Positions 17,601-26,180 of a stretch of 64,000 bases of DNA are shown in pieces; within the stretch, counting starts at the first letter, position 1; every line of letters begins with the position of its first letter. The notes below the pieces were generated by a model. That model was not told the origin of the DNA. It searched no databases and saw only the letters and a list, made by a program, of their open reading frames with translations. Location of the stretch: assembly GCA_040269895.1 (NCBI GenBank), contig CP158568.1, positions 682,001 to 746,000 of the forward strand, given 5' to 3'. This stretch comes from Ancalomicrobiaceae bacterium S20 (GTDB taxonomy: Bacteria; Pseudomonadota; Alphaproteobacteria; Rhizobiales; Ancalomicrobiaceae). Position numbers and translations under genes: made by a program.

Positions 17601-19900
17601 CCCTCGGCGTGCCGCAGACCATGCGGCCGCGCGGCACCATGCATGTGCCGGTGAAGCTCGCCGGGCTCACAGCCGGCGAGGAGGCGCAGGTCGTCGTCTC
17701 GGCGGTCGACGTCGGCATTCTCAATCTGACGCATTATCAGGCGCCGGATCCGAACGCCTTCTATCAGGGCCAGATGCAGCTCTCCTCGGAGGTGCGCGAT
17801 CTCTACGGCTTCCTGATCGACGGCATGCAGGGCACGCGCGGCGCGATCAAGGCCGGTGGCGACTCGGCGCCGACCTTCGATACGAGTCCGCCCAAGGAGG
17901 CGCCGTTGGCGCGCTACTCGGGCGTGGTCAAGGTCGGTGCCGACGGTACGGCCGACATCCCGTTCGACATTCCGGCCTTCAACGGCACGGTGCGGGTGAT
18001 GGCGGTCGCGTGGAGCGCCTCGAAGCTCGGCCATGCGCAGGCGGACGTGATCGTGCGCGATGCGGTCGTGCTGCAGGCGACGCTGCCGCGCTTCCTGTCG
18101 ATCGGCGACCAGTCACGCTTCTTCATGGCGATCGACAATGTCGAGGGACCGGCCGGCGACTACCGCGTCGATCTCGACATTCGCGGTCCGATCGTGGTCG
18201 CGGCCGACAGTCTGCGTTCGACGGTCAAGCTCGCCGCCAAGGGCCGGGGTGCGCTGTCGATCCCGGTCACGGCGGCGGGCGTCGGCACCGCGGTGGTCGA
18301 CGTCCGGCTCTCCGGGCCGGGCATCGACGCGTTGCAGACGCTGTCCCTGAAAGTGCAGCCGTCGACGCCGGAGGTCTACCGGCGTTCGGTCCGGCCGCTC
18401 GCGCCGGGCGCGTCGCTGACGGTGTCGTCGGATCTGACCGCCGATTTCGTGCCGGGCACCGGCTCGGTGTCGGTTGCGGTGACGCCCTATTCGGCGCTCG
18501 ACGTACCGGGGCTTCTGAAGGCGCTCGATCGCTATCCCTACGGCTGCACCGAGCAGATCGTCAGCCGCGCGCTGCCGCTGCTCTATGTCAACAAGCTCGC
18601 CTCCGAGGAGAGCCTGGCGCTCGACGACAAGGTCGACCAGCGGATCCGCGATGCGGTCGACCGTGTGATGACGCGGCAGGATTCGAACGGCTCGTTCGGT
18701 CTGTGGACGCCGGGCGGCGACGACACCTGGCTCGACGCCTATGTCGCCGACTTCCTGACCCGGGCGCGCGAGCGCGGCTTCGCGGTGCCGACCAAGGCCT
18801 TCGAGCTGGCGCTCGACCGGCTCCGCAACTTCGTCGCCAACACGCAGGATCCGACGGCCGACAACGCCGCCGATCTTGCCTATGCGGCCTATGTTCTGGC
18901 CCGCAACGGCCGGCCGGTGATGGGCGACCTGCGCTACCTGACCGATCAGAAGCTCTCGGTGTTCTGGAGCCCGCTGTCGCGCGCCCAGCTCGGCGCCGGG
19001 CTCGCCATGCTCGGCGACCGGTCGCGCGCGCTGCCGGTGTTCCAGTCGGCGCTCGACGTGCTCGCCGTCGCCAAGGGCCCGCGCGCCTGGCGCTCGGACT
19101 ATGGTTCGGTCCTGCGCGACGGCGCCGGCATCATGGCGCTGATGGCGGAGAGCGGGCAGGGCACCGCAACATTCCAGAAGGCGGTCGCGACCGTCGATCA
19201 GACCCGCGCCGACCAGCGCTATACCTCCACGCAGGAGAACGCCTGGATGGTGCTCGCCGCCTTCGCGCTGATGAAGGACAGCGACAAGCTCAGCCTGAAC
19301 GTCGACGGCGAGGCGAAGACCGGCGCCTTCGCCAAGACGTGGACCGCCGGCGCGCTCGAAGGCCGGACGATCACCATCGCCAACACGAGCAGCCTGCCGG
19401 CGCAGATGGTGGTCACGTCCGTCGGCCACCCGCTGCTGCCGGATCAGCCGGCGGCGGAGGGCTATCAGGTCGAACGGACCTATCACAAGCTCGACGGCAC
19501 CAAGGTCGATCCGTCGACCGTGCGTCAGACCGATCGGCTGGTGGTGGTGCTCAAGGTGACCGAGCAGAAGGCGTCGCGGGCGCGGATCATGCTCGTCGAC
19601 CACCTGCCGGCCGGCTTCGAGATCGACAATCCGAAGCTGGTCGACAGCGCCGAGATGACCGCCTTCTCCTGGATGAAGACCGCCGAGGAGCCGACGCACA
19701 CCGAGTACCGCGACGATCGTTTCGTCGCGGTCTACGAGCGGCAGCAGACCCAGTCGGCGTTCTTCCACGTCGCCTATGTCGTGCGCGCCGTCTCGCCCGG
19801 CCGCTACATCCACCCGCCAGCGGTGGTGGAGGACATGTACCGGCCCGAGCGCTACGGCCGTACCGCCTTCGGGCAGGTCGAGGTGACACCGGCGAAGTGA
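14663..19900 (+). CDS. bacterial alpha-2-macroglobulin (YfhM-type)
   Basis: A 1745-residue periplasmic protein. The Sec signal (MSIALRSFFAVLLVLLSAWPAFA) has no lipobox cysteine. Residues about 30-170 form a TPR-like helical segment absent from E. coli YfhM, followed by many MG beta-domains (for example TERGVYRSGETVYVTALLRD near 530). The thioester motif CTEQ is intact at Cys1295-Gln1298 (YPYGCTEQIVSRALP) inside the alpha-helical TED domain (WTPGGDDTWLDAYVADFL). Such proteins trap foreign proteases that breach the outer membrane. It is followed 21 bases later by pbpC, the conserved pairing that suggests coupled defence and peptidoglycan repair. Confidence 0.93.
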   Translation: MSIALRSFFAVLLVLLSAWPAFAEKAYVRDALASDAVRLETKLKGQVGSGQNATQLKADGDRAWGARNWGQAYDIYARLVVVEPKNWQAWSRLGFAAGSLAAASNNDYSKKYQYQNDANAAAYLGYQRATAKGDEAIALAVLGATLSVSESYRNALDAYRISLELVDNPDVRATYTALREKHGFRLIDYKVDSDAASPRACFNFSEELAKGKVDYTPFVVVSGIATPAVTAEGQQLCVDGLEHGKKYGIVLRQGIPSAVHETLLKSADYDIYVRDRSAQVRFTGKNYVLPSTGQEGLPVVSVNTQKVEIEVYRYGDRSLLPTVRGEEFLKSLDGVQVNRIATEKGFKVWSGAMDVQMVLNQDVVTAFPVLEAVGKLEPGIYVMTAKPPGPPKQPNEDGEVYDYDSRATQWFIVSDLGLTALSGGDGVTVLVRSLTSAKPVAGVEMRLVARNNEVLATKKTDDLGRVRFEPGLTRGTGGMAPGIVVAADGKGDYGFLDLVQAAFDLTDRGVKGRVAPVGLDGFLYTERGVYRSGETVYVTALLRDTKGAAVPSVPLTLVAQRPDGVEYRRQVVEDQGAGGRAWAVNLISGLPTGTWRVKAYADPKRPPVGETSFLLEDYVPERIELGLTPKAAFLRPGEPAIIDVDAKFLYGAPGADLELRGDVTIDAAGTTTVPGLEKYAIGLDDETFQSVTKELEEPGTTDENGKASVTVPIPEVKTTRPVVAKVDLTVTESGGRAVDHVVTIPILPTGNVIGVRKLFDDGGLTEGGTAGFDVVMATGDGKRLERKGLKWQLLKVDKRYTWFNTDGKWDYEVVRATRRLADGRIDVGTTDPTRVTVPVDWGSYRLEVRAEDGDGAVTSVSFAVGWAGSDKADAPDVLDVALDKTSFAAGESVNVRLSPRFAGQATVAVVSDKIETLQVVDIAPGGTTVSFKADPAWGSGAYVLAMAHRPLDKAAKRLPGRAMGVAWFAIDKASRTIDVSLGVPQTMRPRGTMHVPVKLAGLTAGEEAQVVVSAVDVGILNLTHYQAPDPNAFYQGQMQLSSEVRDLYGFLIDGMQGTRGAIKAGGDSAPTFDTSPPKEAPLARYSGVVKVGADGTADIPFDIPAFNGTVRVMAVAWSASKLGHAQADVIVRDAVVLQATLPRFLSIGDQSRFFMAIDNVEGPAGDYRVDLDIRGPIVVAADSLRSTVKLAAKGRGALSIPVTAAGVGTAVVDVRLSGPGIDALQTLSLKVQPSTPEVYRRSVRPLAPGASLTVSSDLTADFVPGTGSVSVAVTPYSALDVPGLLKALDRYPYGCTEQIVSRALPLLYVNKLASEESLALDDKVDQRIRDAVDRVMTRQDSNGSFGLWTPGGDDTWLDAYVADFLTRARERGFAVPTKAFELALDRLRNFVANTQDPTADNAADLAYAAYVLARNGRPVMGDLRYLTDQKLSVFWSPLSRAQLGAGLAMLGDRSRALPVFQSALDVLAVAKGPRAWRSDYGSVLRDGAGIMALMAESGQGTATFQKAVATVDQTRADQRYTSTQENAWMVLAAFALMKDSDKLSLNVDGEAKTGAFAKTWTAGALEGRTITIANTSSLPAQMVVTSVGHPLLPDQPAAEGYQVERTYHKLDGTKVDPSTVRQTDRLVVVLKVTEQKASRARIMLVDHLPAGFEIDNPKLVDSAEMTAFSWMKTAEEPTHTEYRDDRFVAVYERQQTQSAFFHVAYVVRAVSPGRYIHPPAVVEDMYRPERYGRTAFGQVEVTPAK

Positions 19901-19921
19901 CGTTGGCAAAGTGAGAGCGTG

Positions 19922-22117
19922 ATGTCCGACGGTCCGTCTCAACCCGCGCGTCCGTCGCCCGATCCCTCGGGCGAGGAGGGGAACCGCCCGCCGCGTCTGC
20001 GGCGCCGGCTCGCCGCGGTGGCGCGCGGGGCTGCGGTCATGGCGGGCGTCGGGCTGGTGGTCGGCGCGGCGGTCGCGGGCGGGCTCTGGAACGGGTTCCG
20101 CGCCTATGCCGCGTCGCTGCCGCCGCTCGACCTGCGCGTCGCCTCCGTGCAATCGACCACCGTGGTCGATCGCGAGGGGCGGCTGCTCAGGCCGTTCACG
20201 ACCGAGGACGGCCGGTGGCGGCTGCCGGTGACGGCGGCGGATGTCGATCCGCGCTTTCTCGACATGCTGACAGCCTTCGAGGACGCGCGGTTCCGGCATC
20301 ATGCCGGCGTCGATCCGCTGGCGATGCTGCGCGCGGCCGGGCAGATGGTCGTCAACCGGCGGGTCGTCTCCGGCGGCTCGACGCTGACCATGCAGGTCGC
20401 GCGCCTGCTCGAACCGCGCGACGATCGGACGATCGGCGCCAAGCTCCGGCAGGTGGCGCGCGCGTTCGAGCTCGAACGGCGCTTCTCCAAGCCGGAGATC
20501 CTGTCGCTCTACCTCAATCTCGCGCCTTACGGCGGCAACATCGAGGGCATCCGCGCGGCGAGCTTCGCCTATTTCGGCAAGGAGCCGAAGCGGCTCGGCG
20601 TCGCCGAGGCCGCGCTGCTGGTCGCGCTGCCGCAATCGCCGGAGACGCGGCGGCCGGACCGCAATCCAGCCGCGGCGCTCGCCGCCCGCGACCGGGTGCT
20701 CGGCCGCGCGCTCGCCCGCCATGTGATCGCGGGGCCGGAGGTGGTGCGCGCGCGGCTCGACGGCGTGCCGGCCGCGCGGCTGCCGTTCCCGATGATCGCG
20801 CCGCATGCGGCCGAGGCGGCGGTCGCCGAGCGGCCCGATGCGAAGCTGCACCGGCTGACGATCGATCTCAGGCTCCAGAAGTCGCTTGAAACGCTGGTGC
20901 GCGACCGGGTCGAGCCGCTCGGGCCGAAACTCTCGGCGGCGGTGGTCGTCGTCGACAATGCCTCGGGCGAGGTGCTCGCCTCCGTCTCCGGCCCGGACTA
21001 CTTCTCGGCCGAGCGCGCCGGCTCGGTCGACCTGACCGCGGCGATGCGCTCGCCCGGTTCGGCGCTCAAACCGTTCATCTACGCGCTCGCGTTCGAAAAC
21101 GGCCTCGCGCATCCCGAGACCATGGTCGAGGACCGGCCGACGCGCTACGGCGCCTGGGCGCCGGAGAATTTCGACCAGTCCTTCCACGGGCTCGTCACCG
21201 CGCGCAAGGCGCTGCAGATGTCGCTCAACATGCCGGCGGTCGAGATGCTGGAGGCGGTCGGCCCGGCGCGGCTGATCGCGCGGTTGAAGGGGGCGGGCGC
21301 GGAGATCGCGATGCCGAAGGAGGGCGGCGCGCCCGGCCTCGCGGTCGGGCTCGGCGGCCTCGGCATCCGGCTCGAGGATCTCGCGCGGCTCTATGTCGGT
21401 CTCGCGCGCGGCGGCGACACCGTGCCGCTCGTCCGCCGCGTCGGCGAGCGTTTTGTCGACCGCGACCGGCTCAGGCTGACCGACCGCGTCTCGGCCTGGT
21501 ACATCGCCGACGTGCTGCGCGGCGCGCCGCCGCCGGTCAATGCGCCGGGCGGCCGGATCGCCTACAAGACCGGCACCTCCTACGGCTATCGCGACGCCTG
21601 GGCGGTCGGCTTCGACAGGCGCTTCACAGTCGCGGTCTGGGTCGGCCGGCCGGACGGCGCGCCGGTGCCGGGGCTGGTCGGCCGCGTCGTCGCCGCGCCG
21701 ATCCTGTTCGATGCCTATCAGCGGCTCGGCGCCGAGCCGGAGCCGATCCCGCAGCCGATGGGCGCGCTGATCGCCACGACAGCGACGCTGCCGCCGCCGC
21801 TTCGGCACATGCGCAAGGACGTGCCGAAGACGCTTGCCGCCACCGTCGACGCCGAGCTGAAGATCTCGTTCCCGCCCGACGGCGCGCGCATCGATGCCGG
21901 CTTTGCCGGCGGCGCGGCACCCACCGAGGCCTCGCCGCTGGCCTTGAAGGCGCTCGGCGGCGTGCCGCCGCTCGTCTGGCTCGTCAACGGCGTGCCGGTC
22001 TCGACCGTCGAGGGCCGCCGTCCGGCGTTCTGGCAGCCGGACGGCGCCGGCTTCGCGCAGGTCTCGGTGATCGACGCCAAGGGCGCGACGGCGACCGTCA
22101 GGGTGCGGCTGGAGTGA
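19922..22117 (+). CDS. pbpC: penicillin-binding protein 1C (bifunctional transglycosylase/transpeptidase)
   Basis: A 731-residue protein: cytoplasmic Arg/Pro-rich leader, one membrane helix (about 38-58), GT51 transglycosylase with catalytic Glu120 (LTAFEDARFRHHAGVD) and GGSTLTMQ, then a transpeptidase with Ser380-x-x-Lys383 (PGSALKPF), Ser434-Leu-Asn436 and Lys549-Thr-Gly (YKTGTSYG), and a C-terminal PBP1C beta domain (about 640-731, FPPDGARIDAG). The ATG at 19922 is preferred to GTG 19919. It lies directly after the alpha-2-macroglobulin gene, as in enterobacterial yfhM-pbpC. Confidence 0.94.
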   Translation: MSDGPSQPARPSPDPSGEEGNRPPRLRRRLAAVARGAAVMAGVGLVVGAAVAGGLWNGFRAYAASLPPLDLRVASVQSTTVVDREGRLLRPFTTEDGRWRLPVTAADVDPRFLDMLTAFEDARFRHHAGVDPLAMLRAAGQMVVNRRVVSGGSTLTMQVARLLEPRDDRTIGAKLRQVARAFELERRFSKPEILSLYLNLAPYGGNIEGIRAASFAYFGKEPKRLGVAEAALLVALPQSPETRRPDRNPAAALAARDRVLGRALARHVIAGPEVVRARLDGVPAARLPFPMIAPHAAEAAVAERPDAKLHRLTIDLRLQKSLETLVRDRVEPLGPKLSAAVVVVDNASGEVLASVSGPDYFSAERAGSVDLTAAMRSPGSALKPFIYALAFENGLAHPETMVEDRPTRYGAWAPENFDQSFHGLVTARKALQMSLNMPAVEMLEAVGPARLIARLKGAGAEIAMPKEGGAPGLAVGLGGLGIRLEDLARLYVGLARGGDTVPLVRRVGERFVDRDRLRLTDRVSAWYIADVLRGAPPPVNAPGGRIAYKTGTSYGYRDAWAVGFDRRFTVAVWVGRPDGAPVPGLVGRVVAAPILFDAYQRLGAEPEPIPQPMGALIATTATLPPPLRHMRKDVPKTLAATVDAELKISFPPDGARIDAGFAGGAAPTEASPLALKALGGVPPLVWLVNGVPVSTVEGRRPAFWQPDGAGFAQVSVIDAKGATATVRVRLE

Positions 22118-22251
22118 CGGACCTGCTGTGAGCGGGTGAGGCTGCCTGCGTCCATCAAGGGGCTCGGTCCCGCTTTCGTGACAGGACGGGGCCGGCATCC
22201 TGCGCTAAACGACGCAAGTCTCTTTTTCGCCATCCGGGATTTCCCTCACCC

Positions 22252-23679
22252 ATGGCCTTGCCGACCAATCGCACCGTGCCGCTGATCGTTGCCGCGGCGC
22301 TGTTCATGGAACATCTCGATTCCACGATCATCTCGACCGCACTGCCGGCCATGGCCGAGGACATCGGCGTGTCGCCGGTCCGGCTCAATCTGGCGATCAC
22401 GGCCTATTTGGTCACCATGGCGGTGTTCATCCCGGCGTCGGGCTGGCTCGCAGACAAGATCGGCGCGCGGCATGTGTTCGTCGGGGCGATCGGGCTTTTC
22501 CTCGCGGGTTCGCTGTCTTCGGGTGCGGCGCCGAACCTCGAGATCCTGGTGCTCGGCCGGCTCGTGCAGGGGCTCGGCGGCGCGATGATGGTGCCGGTCG
22601 GCCGGCTCGTGCTGCTGCGCTCGGTGCCGAAGGACGAGCTCCTCGGCGCCATGGCCTGGCTCACAGTGCCCGCGCTGATCGGGCCGGTGATCGGCCCTCC
22701 GCTCGGCGGCTTCATCACGACCTATTCGTCCTGGCGCTGGATCTTCTGGATCAACCTGCCGATCGGCGTGATCGGCATCGTCGTGGCGCTCCTGCTCCTG
22801 CCGAACGTGCGCGAACGTTCGGTGCCGCCGTTCGACCTGCAGGGCTTCATCATCAGCTCGGTCGGGCTGGCGCTCATGGTGTTCGGGCTGGAGACGGTCG
22901 GGCGCGGCGTGTTTCCGTCGCAGATCTCGATCGCGGCCGGTATCGCCGGTGTGGCGCTCCTGTGGGTCTATGTCCGGCACGCGCGCGGCACGCCGCGGCC
23001 GCTCGTCGACATCGCGCTCCTGAAGATCCCGACGTTCCGCGCCGCGGTGGTCGGCGGCTCGCTGTTCCGGATCGGCGTCGGCGCGATCCCGTTCCTCTTG
23101 CCGTTGCAGCTTCAGATCGGCTTCGGCCGCTCGCCGATCGAGTCGGGGCTCACCACCTTCGCCTCCGCCGCCGGCGCCATGACCATGAAGTTCGCCGCGA
23201 GCCGGATCATCGACACGCTCGGCTTCCGGCGCACGCTGGTGCTCAACGCGGTGCTCGCCAGCCTCTTCCTGGTCGCGATCGCCGCGATCGGACCGGGCTG
23301 GCCGACCACGCTCGTCATCGCGCTGCTGCTCGCAGGCGGGTTCTTCCGCTCGCTCGAATTCACCGCCATCAACGCGATCGGCTATTCCGATGTCGATCAG
23401 GCGCGCATGAGCCGGGCGACGGCCTTCACCTCGATGGCTCAGCAGCTGTCGATCTCGGGCGGTGTCGCGCTCGCGGCCTTCATCCTGCACCTGCTCGGCG
23501 TCGGGGATCGTGAACCGACCATCGTCGATTTCCAGATCGCGATCGTGATCGTCGGCGTGATCTCGCTGACCTCGGTCGGCTACTTCTGGCGGCTGTCGCC
23601 GGAGGCGGGGCGCGACATGATCCGCTCGCGCAAGAAGGCGGCGGCCGAGCCGGCGACCGCGAGCGGCGCGGCGGAGTAA
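22252..23679 (+). CDS. MFS multidrug transporter, DHA2/EmrB-type
   Basis: A 475-residue, roughly 14-helix major facilitator. The first helix carries the DHA2 signature LFMEHLDSTIISTALPAM; motif A reads GWLADKIGARHV, and motif C-like glycines follow (LIGPVIGPPLGGF). Closest to the HsrA/EmrB/QacA group of proton-driven exporters. There is no membrane-fusion partner nearby, so it probably works alone. Convergent with phnN, 22 bases between stops and no clear terminator. Confidence 0.87.
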   Translation: MALPTNRTVPLIVAAALFMEHLDSTIISTALPAMAEDIGVSPVRLNLAITAYLVTMAVFIPASGWLADKIGARHVFVGAIGLFLAGSLSSGAAPNLEILVLGRLVQGLGGAMMVPVGRLVLLRSVPKDELLGAMAWLTVPALIGPVIGPPLGGFITTYSSWRWIFWINLPIGVIGIVVALLLLPNVRERSVPPFDLQGFIISSVGLALMVFGLETVGRGVFPSQISIAAGIAGVALLWVYVRHARGTPRPLVDIALLKIPTFRAAVVGGSLFRIGVGAIPFLLPLQLQIGFGRSPIESGLTTFASAAGAMTMKFAASRIIDTLGFRRTLVLNAVLASLFLVAIAAIGPGWPTTLVIALLLAGGFFRSLEFTAINAIGYSDVDQARMSRATAFTSMAQQLSISGGVALAAFILHLLGVGDREPTIVDFQIAIVIVGVISLTSVGYFWRLSPEAGRDMIRSRKKAAAEPATASGAAE

Positions 23680-23701
23680 CGCTGTTCAGCTCTGCCGGGG
23701 A

Positions 23702-24331
23702 TCAGCGCCGCGTCGAGGCGGCGAGATCGCGTAGCGCGTCGACCAGCCGCTCGGCGCCGATCTCGGGCGCCCCGACGTTCTGGATCACGATCAGAGAGGG
23801 CGCGGCCGGCAGCGCATCGCCGGCGCGGTCGAGCCGGGCGTTGACGCTCTCGATCGTTTCGCGGCCGCGGCCGGCGAGCCGCGCGGCCAACACTTCGCGG
23901 GGCGCGGTCACGAAGACCACGGTGACGCGGGCATAGCGGGCGAGCGCCTCCGGCACGATCCGACGCGAGACGTTGACGACGACGACGGCGCCGGCGCGGA
24001 TCTCCCCGTCGATCGAGGCCGGCACGGCATAGCCGAGGCCGTGCGCCTCCCACCACAGCGCGGCCTCGCCGCCGGCGACGAAATCCGCGAAGGCCTCCGG
24101 CGCGATCGCCTCGTTGTCCTCGGTCGCATCCGGCGGCCGCGTCACGACGCGGCGCGGGAAGGTGATGCCGTCGTCGTGGATGAGCGTCTTTCGGGCGAGC
24201 GCGAGGAGCGTGTCCTTGCCGGCGCCGGAGGGGCCGACCACCAGCACCAGCGCCCCGGGGCCGATCTTCTCGCGGCCGTCCGCGTCCGGAACGGCGCGAG
24301 CAGCGCCGGTGTGATCGAGGAGATCGGACAT
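23702..24331 (-). CDS. phnN: ribose 1,5-bisphosphate phosphokinase PhnN
   Basis: A 209-residue kinase of the guanylate-kinase-like fold. The P-loop GPSGAGKDTLLALAR is characteristic of PhnN (GKD rather than GKS/T), with VTRPPDATEDNEAI as the substrate-lid segment. It phosphorylates ribose 1,5-bisphosphate to PRPP, normally in phosphonate breakdown. No other phn gene is in the window, so here it is an orphan that may serve PRPP supply. I prefer ATG 24331 (MSDLLDH) over an upstream Arg-rich extension. Confidence 0.88.
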   Translation of the reverse strand: MSDLLDHTGAARAVPDADGREKIGPGALVLVVGPSGAGKDTLLALARKTLIHDDGITFPRRVVTRPPDATEDNEAIAPEAFADFVAGGEAALWWEAHGLGYAVPASIDGEIRAGAVVVVNVSRRIVPEALARYARVTVVFVTAPREVLAARLAGRGRETIESVNARLDRAGDALPAAPSLIVIQNVGAPEIGAERLVDALRDLAASTRR

Positions 24332-24491
24332 GGTCTCGTTCGCTTTCGAACAGGGGCGCGCGCGACTCGGCCGCCGCGCGCTTCGAGCCATACTCGTCTA
24401 TCGAGGTTGACGCGACCGTTTCGTGACGGCGGCGCCGTTCGCGGCGCCGCGGCTTCGCCGCAGTTCCTTGTTCCGCGGCTTCGCCGCGATT

Positions 24492-25427
24492 CTACTCCGC
24501 GGCTCCGCCCACTGTCGCAGTGGCGGCCTCGGCGGCCGGTCGCGTGCGCAGTTGCAGCACCCTTTCGCGATAGACGATGTAGACGCCCGAGGCGACCACG
24601 ATGGCCGAGCCGATGACGGCCGCGCCGGTCGGCAGCTCGCCGAAGATCCAGAAGCCGAGAATGCCGCCCCAGACGATCGAGGTGTATTCGAGCGGCGCGA
24701 TGGTCGAGGCGTCGGCGAGGCGATAGCTCTGGGTCAGCAGCAACTGGCCGATGCCGCCGGAAACGCCGGTCAGGACCAGGAGCCAGAAGTCGCGCGCGCT
24801 CGGCACGACCCAACCGAACGGCAGCGACAGGAACGAGAACAGCACGCAGCCGATGCAGAAATAGACCACGATCGCGCCGGTGCGTTCGGTCACGGTCAGG
24901 CTGCGGACCTGGATCATCGCGAAGGCGGTGAACACGGACGAGCAGAGCGCGAACAGCGCGCCGAGCGCCTGTTGGCTCTCGCGGAACCGGTCGAGGTCGC
25001 CGAGATGCGGCCACAGGATCACCAGCACGCCGACGAAGCCGACCGCGACCGCCGCCCAGCGGTGGATCCGCACGGTCTCGCCGAGCAGGATCGCCGCGAA
25101 GGCGACCGTCATCAGCGGTGCGGCATAGGTGATCGCCATGCCGTCGGCGAGCGGCAGGCGCTGAACCGCGGCGAACCACAAGACCATCGATGTCACGCCG
25201 ACGGCGGAGCGGATGATGTGGCCGAAAGGCCGGTCGGTCTTCAGCCCGCGCGGAAAATCGCCCTGCATCATCAGATGCAGCAGCACCGGCACGAGCGCGA
25301 TCGCCGAACGGAAGAACACGACCTCGCCGGCCGGTACCCGATCGCCGATCGTCTTGATCGACACGAGCATGATCGCGAAGCAGAAAGTCGAGACGAGTTT
25401 CAGGCTCGCTCCGAGGAGAGGTTTCAT
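24492..25427 (-). CDS. EamA/DMT-family transporter
   Basis: A 311-residue protein with ten predicted membrane helices arranged as two EamA repeats (PLLGASLKLVSTFCFAIMLVSIK at the start of repeat 1; GALFALCSSVFTAFAMIQVRSL at the start of repeat 2). The APLEYTSIVWGGILGFWIFGE element in helix 9-10 is a family hallmark. It resembles RhaT/S-adenosylmethionine-type carriers; the substrate is unknown. Start at ATG 25427; a longer in-frame start at 25490 adds a polar segment. It ends with TAG, so amber is used as a normal stop in this genome. Confidence 0.85.
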   Translation of the reverse strand: MKPLLGASLKLVSTFCFAIMLVSIKTIGDRVPAGEVVFFRSAIALVPVLLHLMMQGDFPRGLKTDRPFGHIIRSAVGVTSMVLWFAAVQRLPLADGMAITYAAPLMTVAFAAILLGETVRIHRWAAVAVGFVGVLVILWPHLGDLDRFRESQQALGALFALCSSVFTAFAMIQVRSLTVTERTGAIVVYFCIGCVLFSFLSLPFGWVVPSARDFWLLVLTGVSGGIGQLLLTQSYRLADASTIAPLEYTSIVWGGILGFWIFGELPTGAAVIGSAIVVASGVYIVYRERVLQLRTRPAAEAATATVGGAAE

Positions 25428-25583
25428 CGGGGAGAAACGCAGGCCACTGCCGAAGCGAGGAATGAAGCTGCCGAGGCGGTGACGACACACCGTGGCGCGA
25501 GTTTCCGATTATAGGCGAGTCCGGCGTCGCGACGTCTTCGAAATCCGACAGACCGATCCGCCTCCCACGCATGGAAGGCGGTG

Positions 25584-26180
25584 TCAGAACCGTTCGCCGA
25601 GCAAACGCGCCCAGCTCTCGCCGGCGAGGCCGCCGATGTAGATGTCGCCGCGCTCGGCCGCGCGGCGCACGGCCTCGTGGCGGGAGCTGCAGACGAGATA
25701 GCCCTTGGGCCGGAAGAAGACGCCGGGCTGGCGAATCCAGGCATCCATCTCGCGCGGCTGGCACATGCCGCGCGCGCCGGCGCAGCCCATGGCGTCGAGA
25801 CGGGCGAGCAGCGCCTGCGCGGCGGCATCCGTCTGCCGGCCGCGCGGCACGAGCAGGTTCAGAACCAGCGCCATGCGGCCGGGTGCTGCGAAATAGGCGG
25901 CGAGCCCGGCCTCCCGGCCATCCCGATCGGCGAGGCGGGCGAAAGCGAGGGGGCCGTTGGTGGTCCGCCGGCGCGCCATCGCCATCAGCCAGCCGAGTTC
26001 ATCGGCGTCCCAGGCCGGCCGCAGGGCGTAGCTTTCGAGCAGCGCCGGCGCGGCGGCTATGAAGGTTTCCGTGTCGATCGGCGTCAGATGGAGTTCGTTC
26101 GGCTCGACCGGTGCCAATCGCCGGACGAGGCGGCGGGTCAGCCCGTCGAGGGCGCCGGCCGCGGGGCGAGCGCGCGCCAT
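25584..26180 (-). CDS. GNAT-like acetyltransferase, C-terminal half (split gene)
   Basis: It encodes the distal half of a GNAT-type protein (LLESYALRPAWDADELGWLMA ... FFRPKGYLVC ... GLAGESWARLLGERF). As I recall the family, single proteins of about 370 residues contain both this segment and the one encoded at 26138-26671. Here the two halves are in different frames and overlap by 43 bases, consistent with a one-base deletion near 26140-26180. The internal ATG at 26180 has a good GGAGG ribosome site six bases upstream, so independent translation is possible. Treat it as a frameshifted gene unless reads or proteomics say otherwise. Confidence 0.65.
   Translation of the reverse strand: MARARPAAGALDGLTRRLVRRLAPVEPNELHLTPIDTETFIAAAPALLESYALRPAWDADELGWLMAMARRRTTNGPLAFARLADRDGREAGLAAYFAAPGRMALVLNLLVPRGRQTDAAAQALLARLDAMGCAGARGMCQPREMDAWIRQPGVFFRPKGYLVCSSRHEAVRRAAERGDIYIGGLAGESWARLLGERF

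Noticed and set aside
13586-22198. Two very long minus-strand open frames opposite the alpha-2-macroglobulin and pbpC genes
   Set aside because: Antisense shadows caused by high third-position GC. Composition is His/Arg/Asp-rich without motifs, while the plus strand encodes intact, recognisable proteins.
23702-24331. Part of a phosphonate (C-P lyase) operon
   Set aside because: Only phnN is present; the flanking genes are an MFS exporter and an EamA transporter, with no phnG-M genes.
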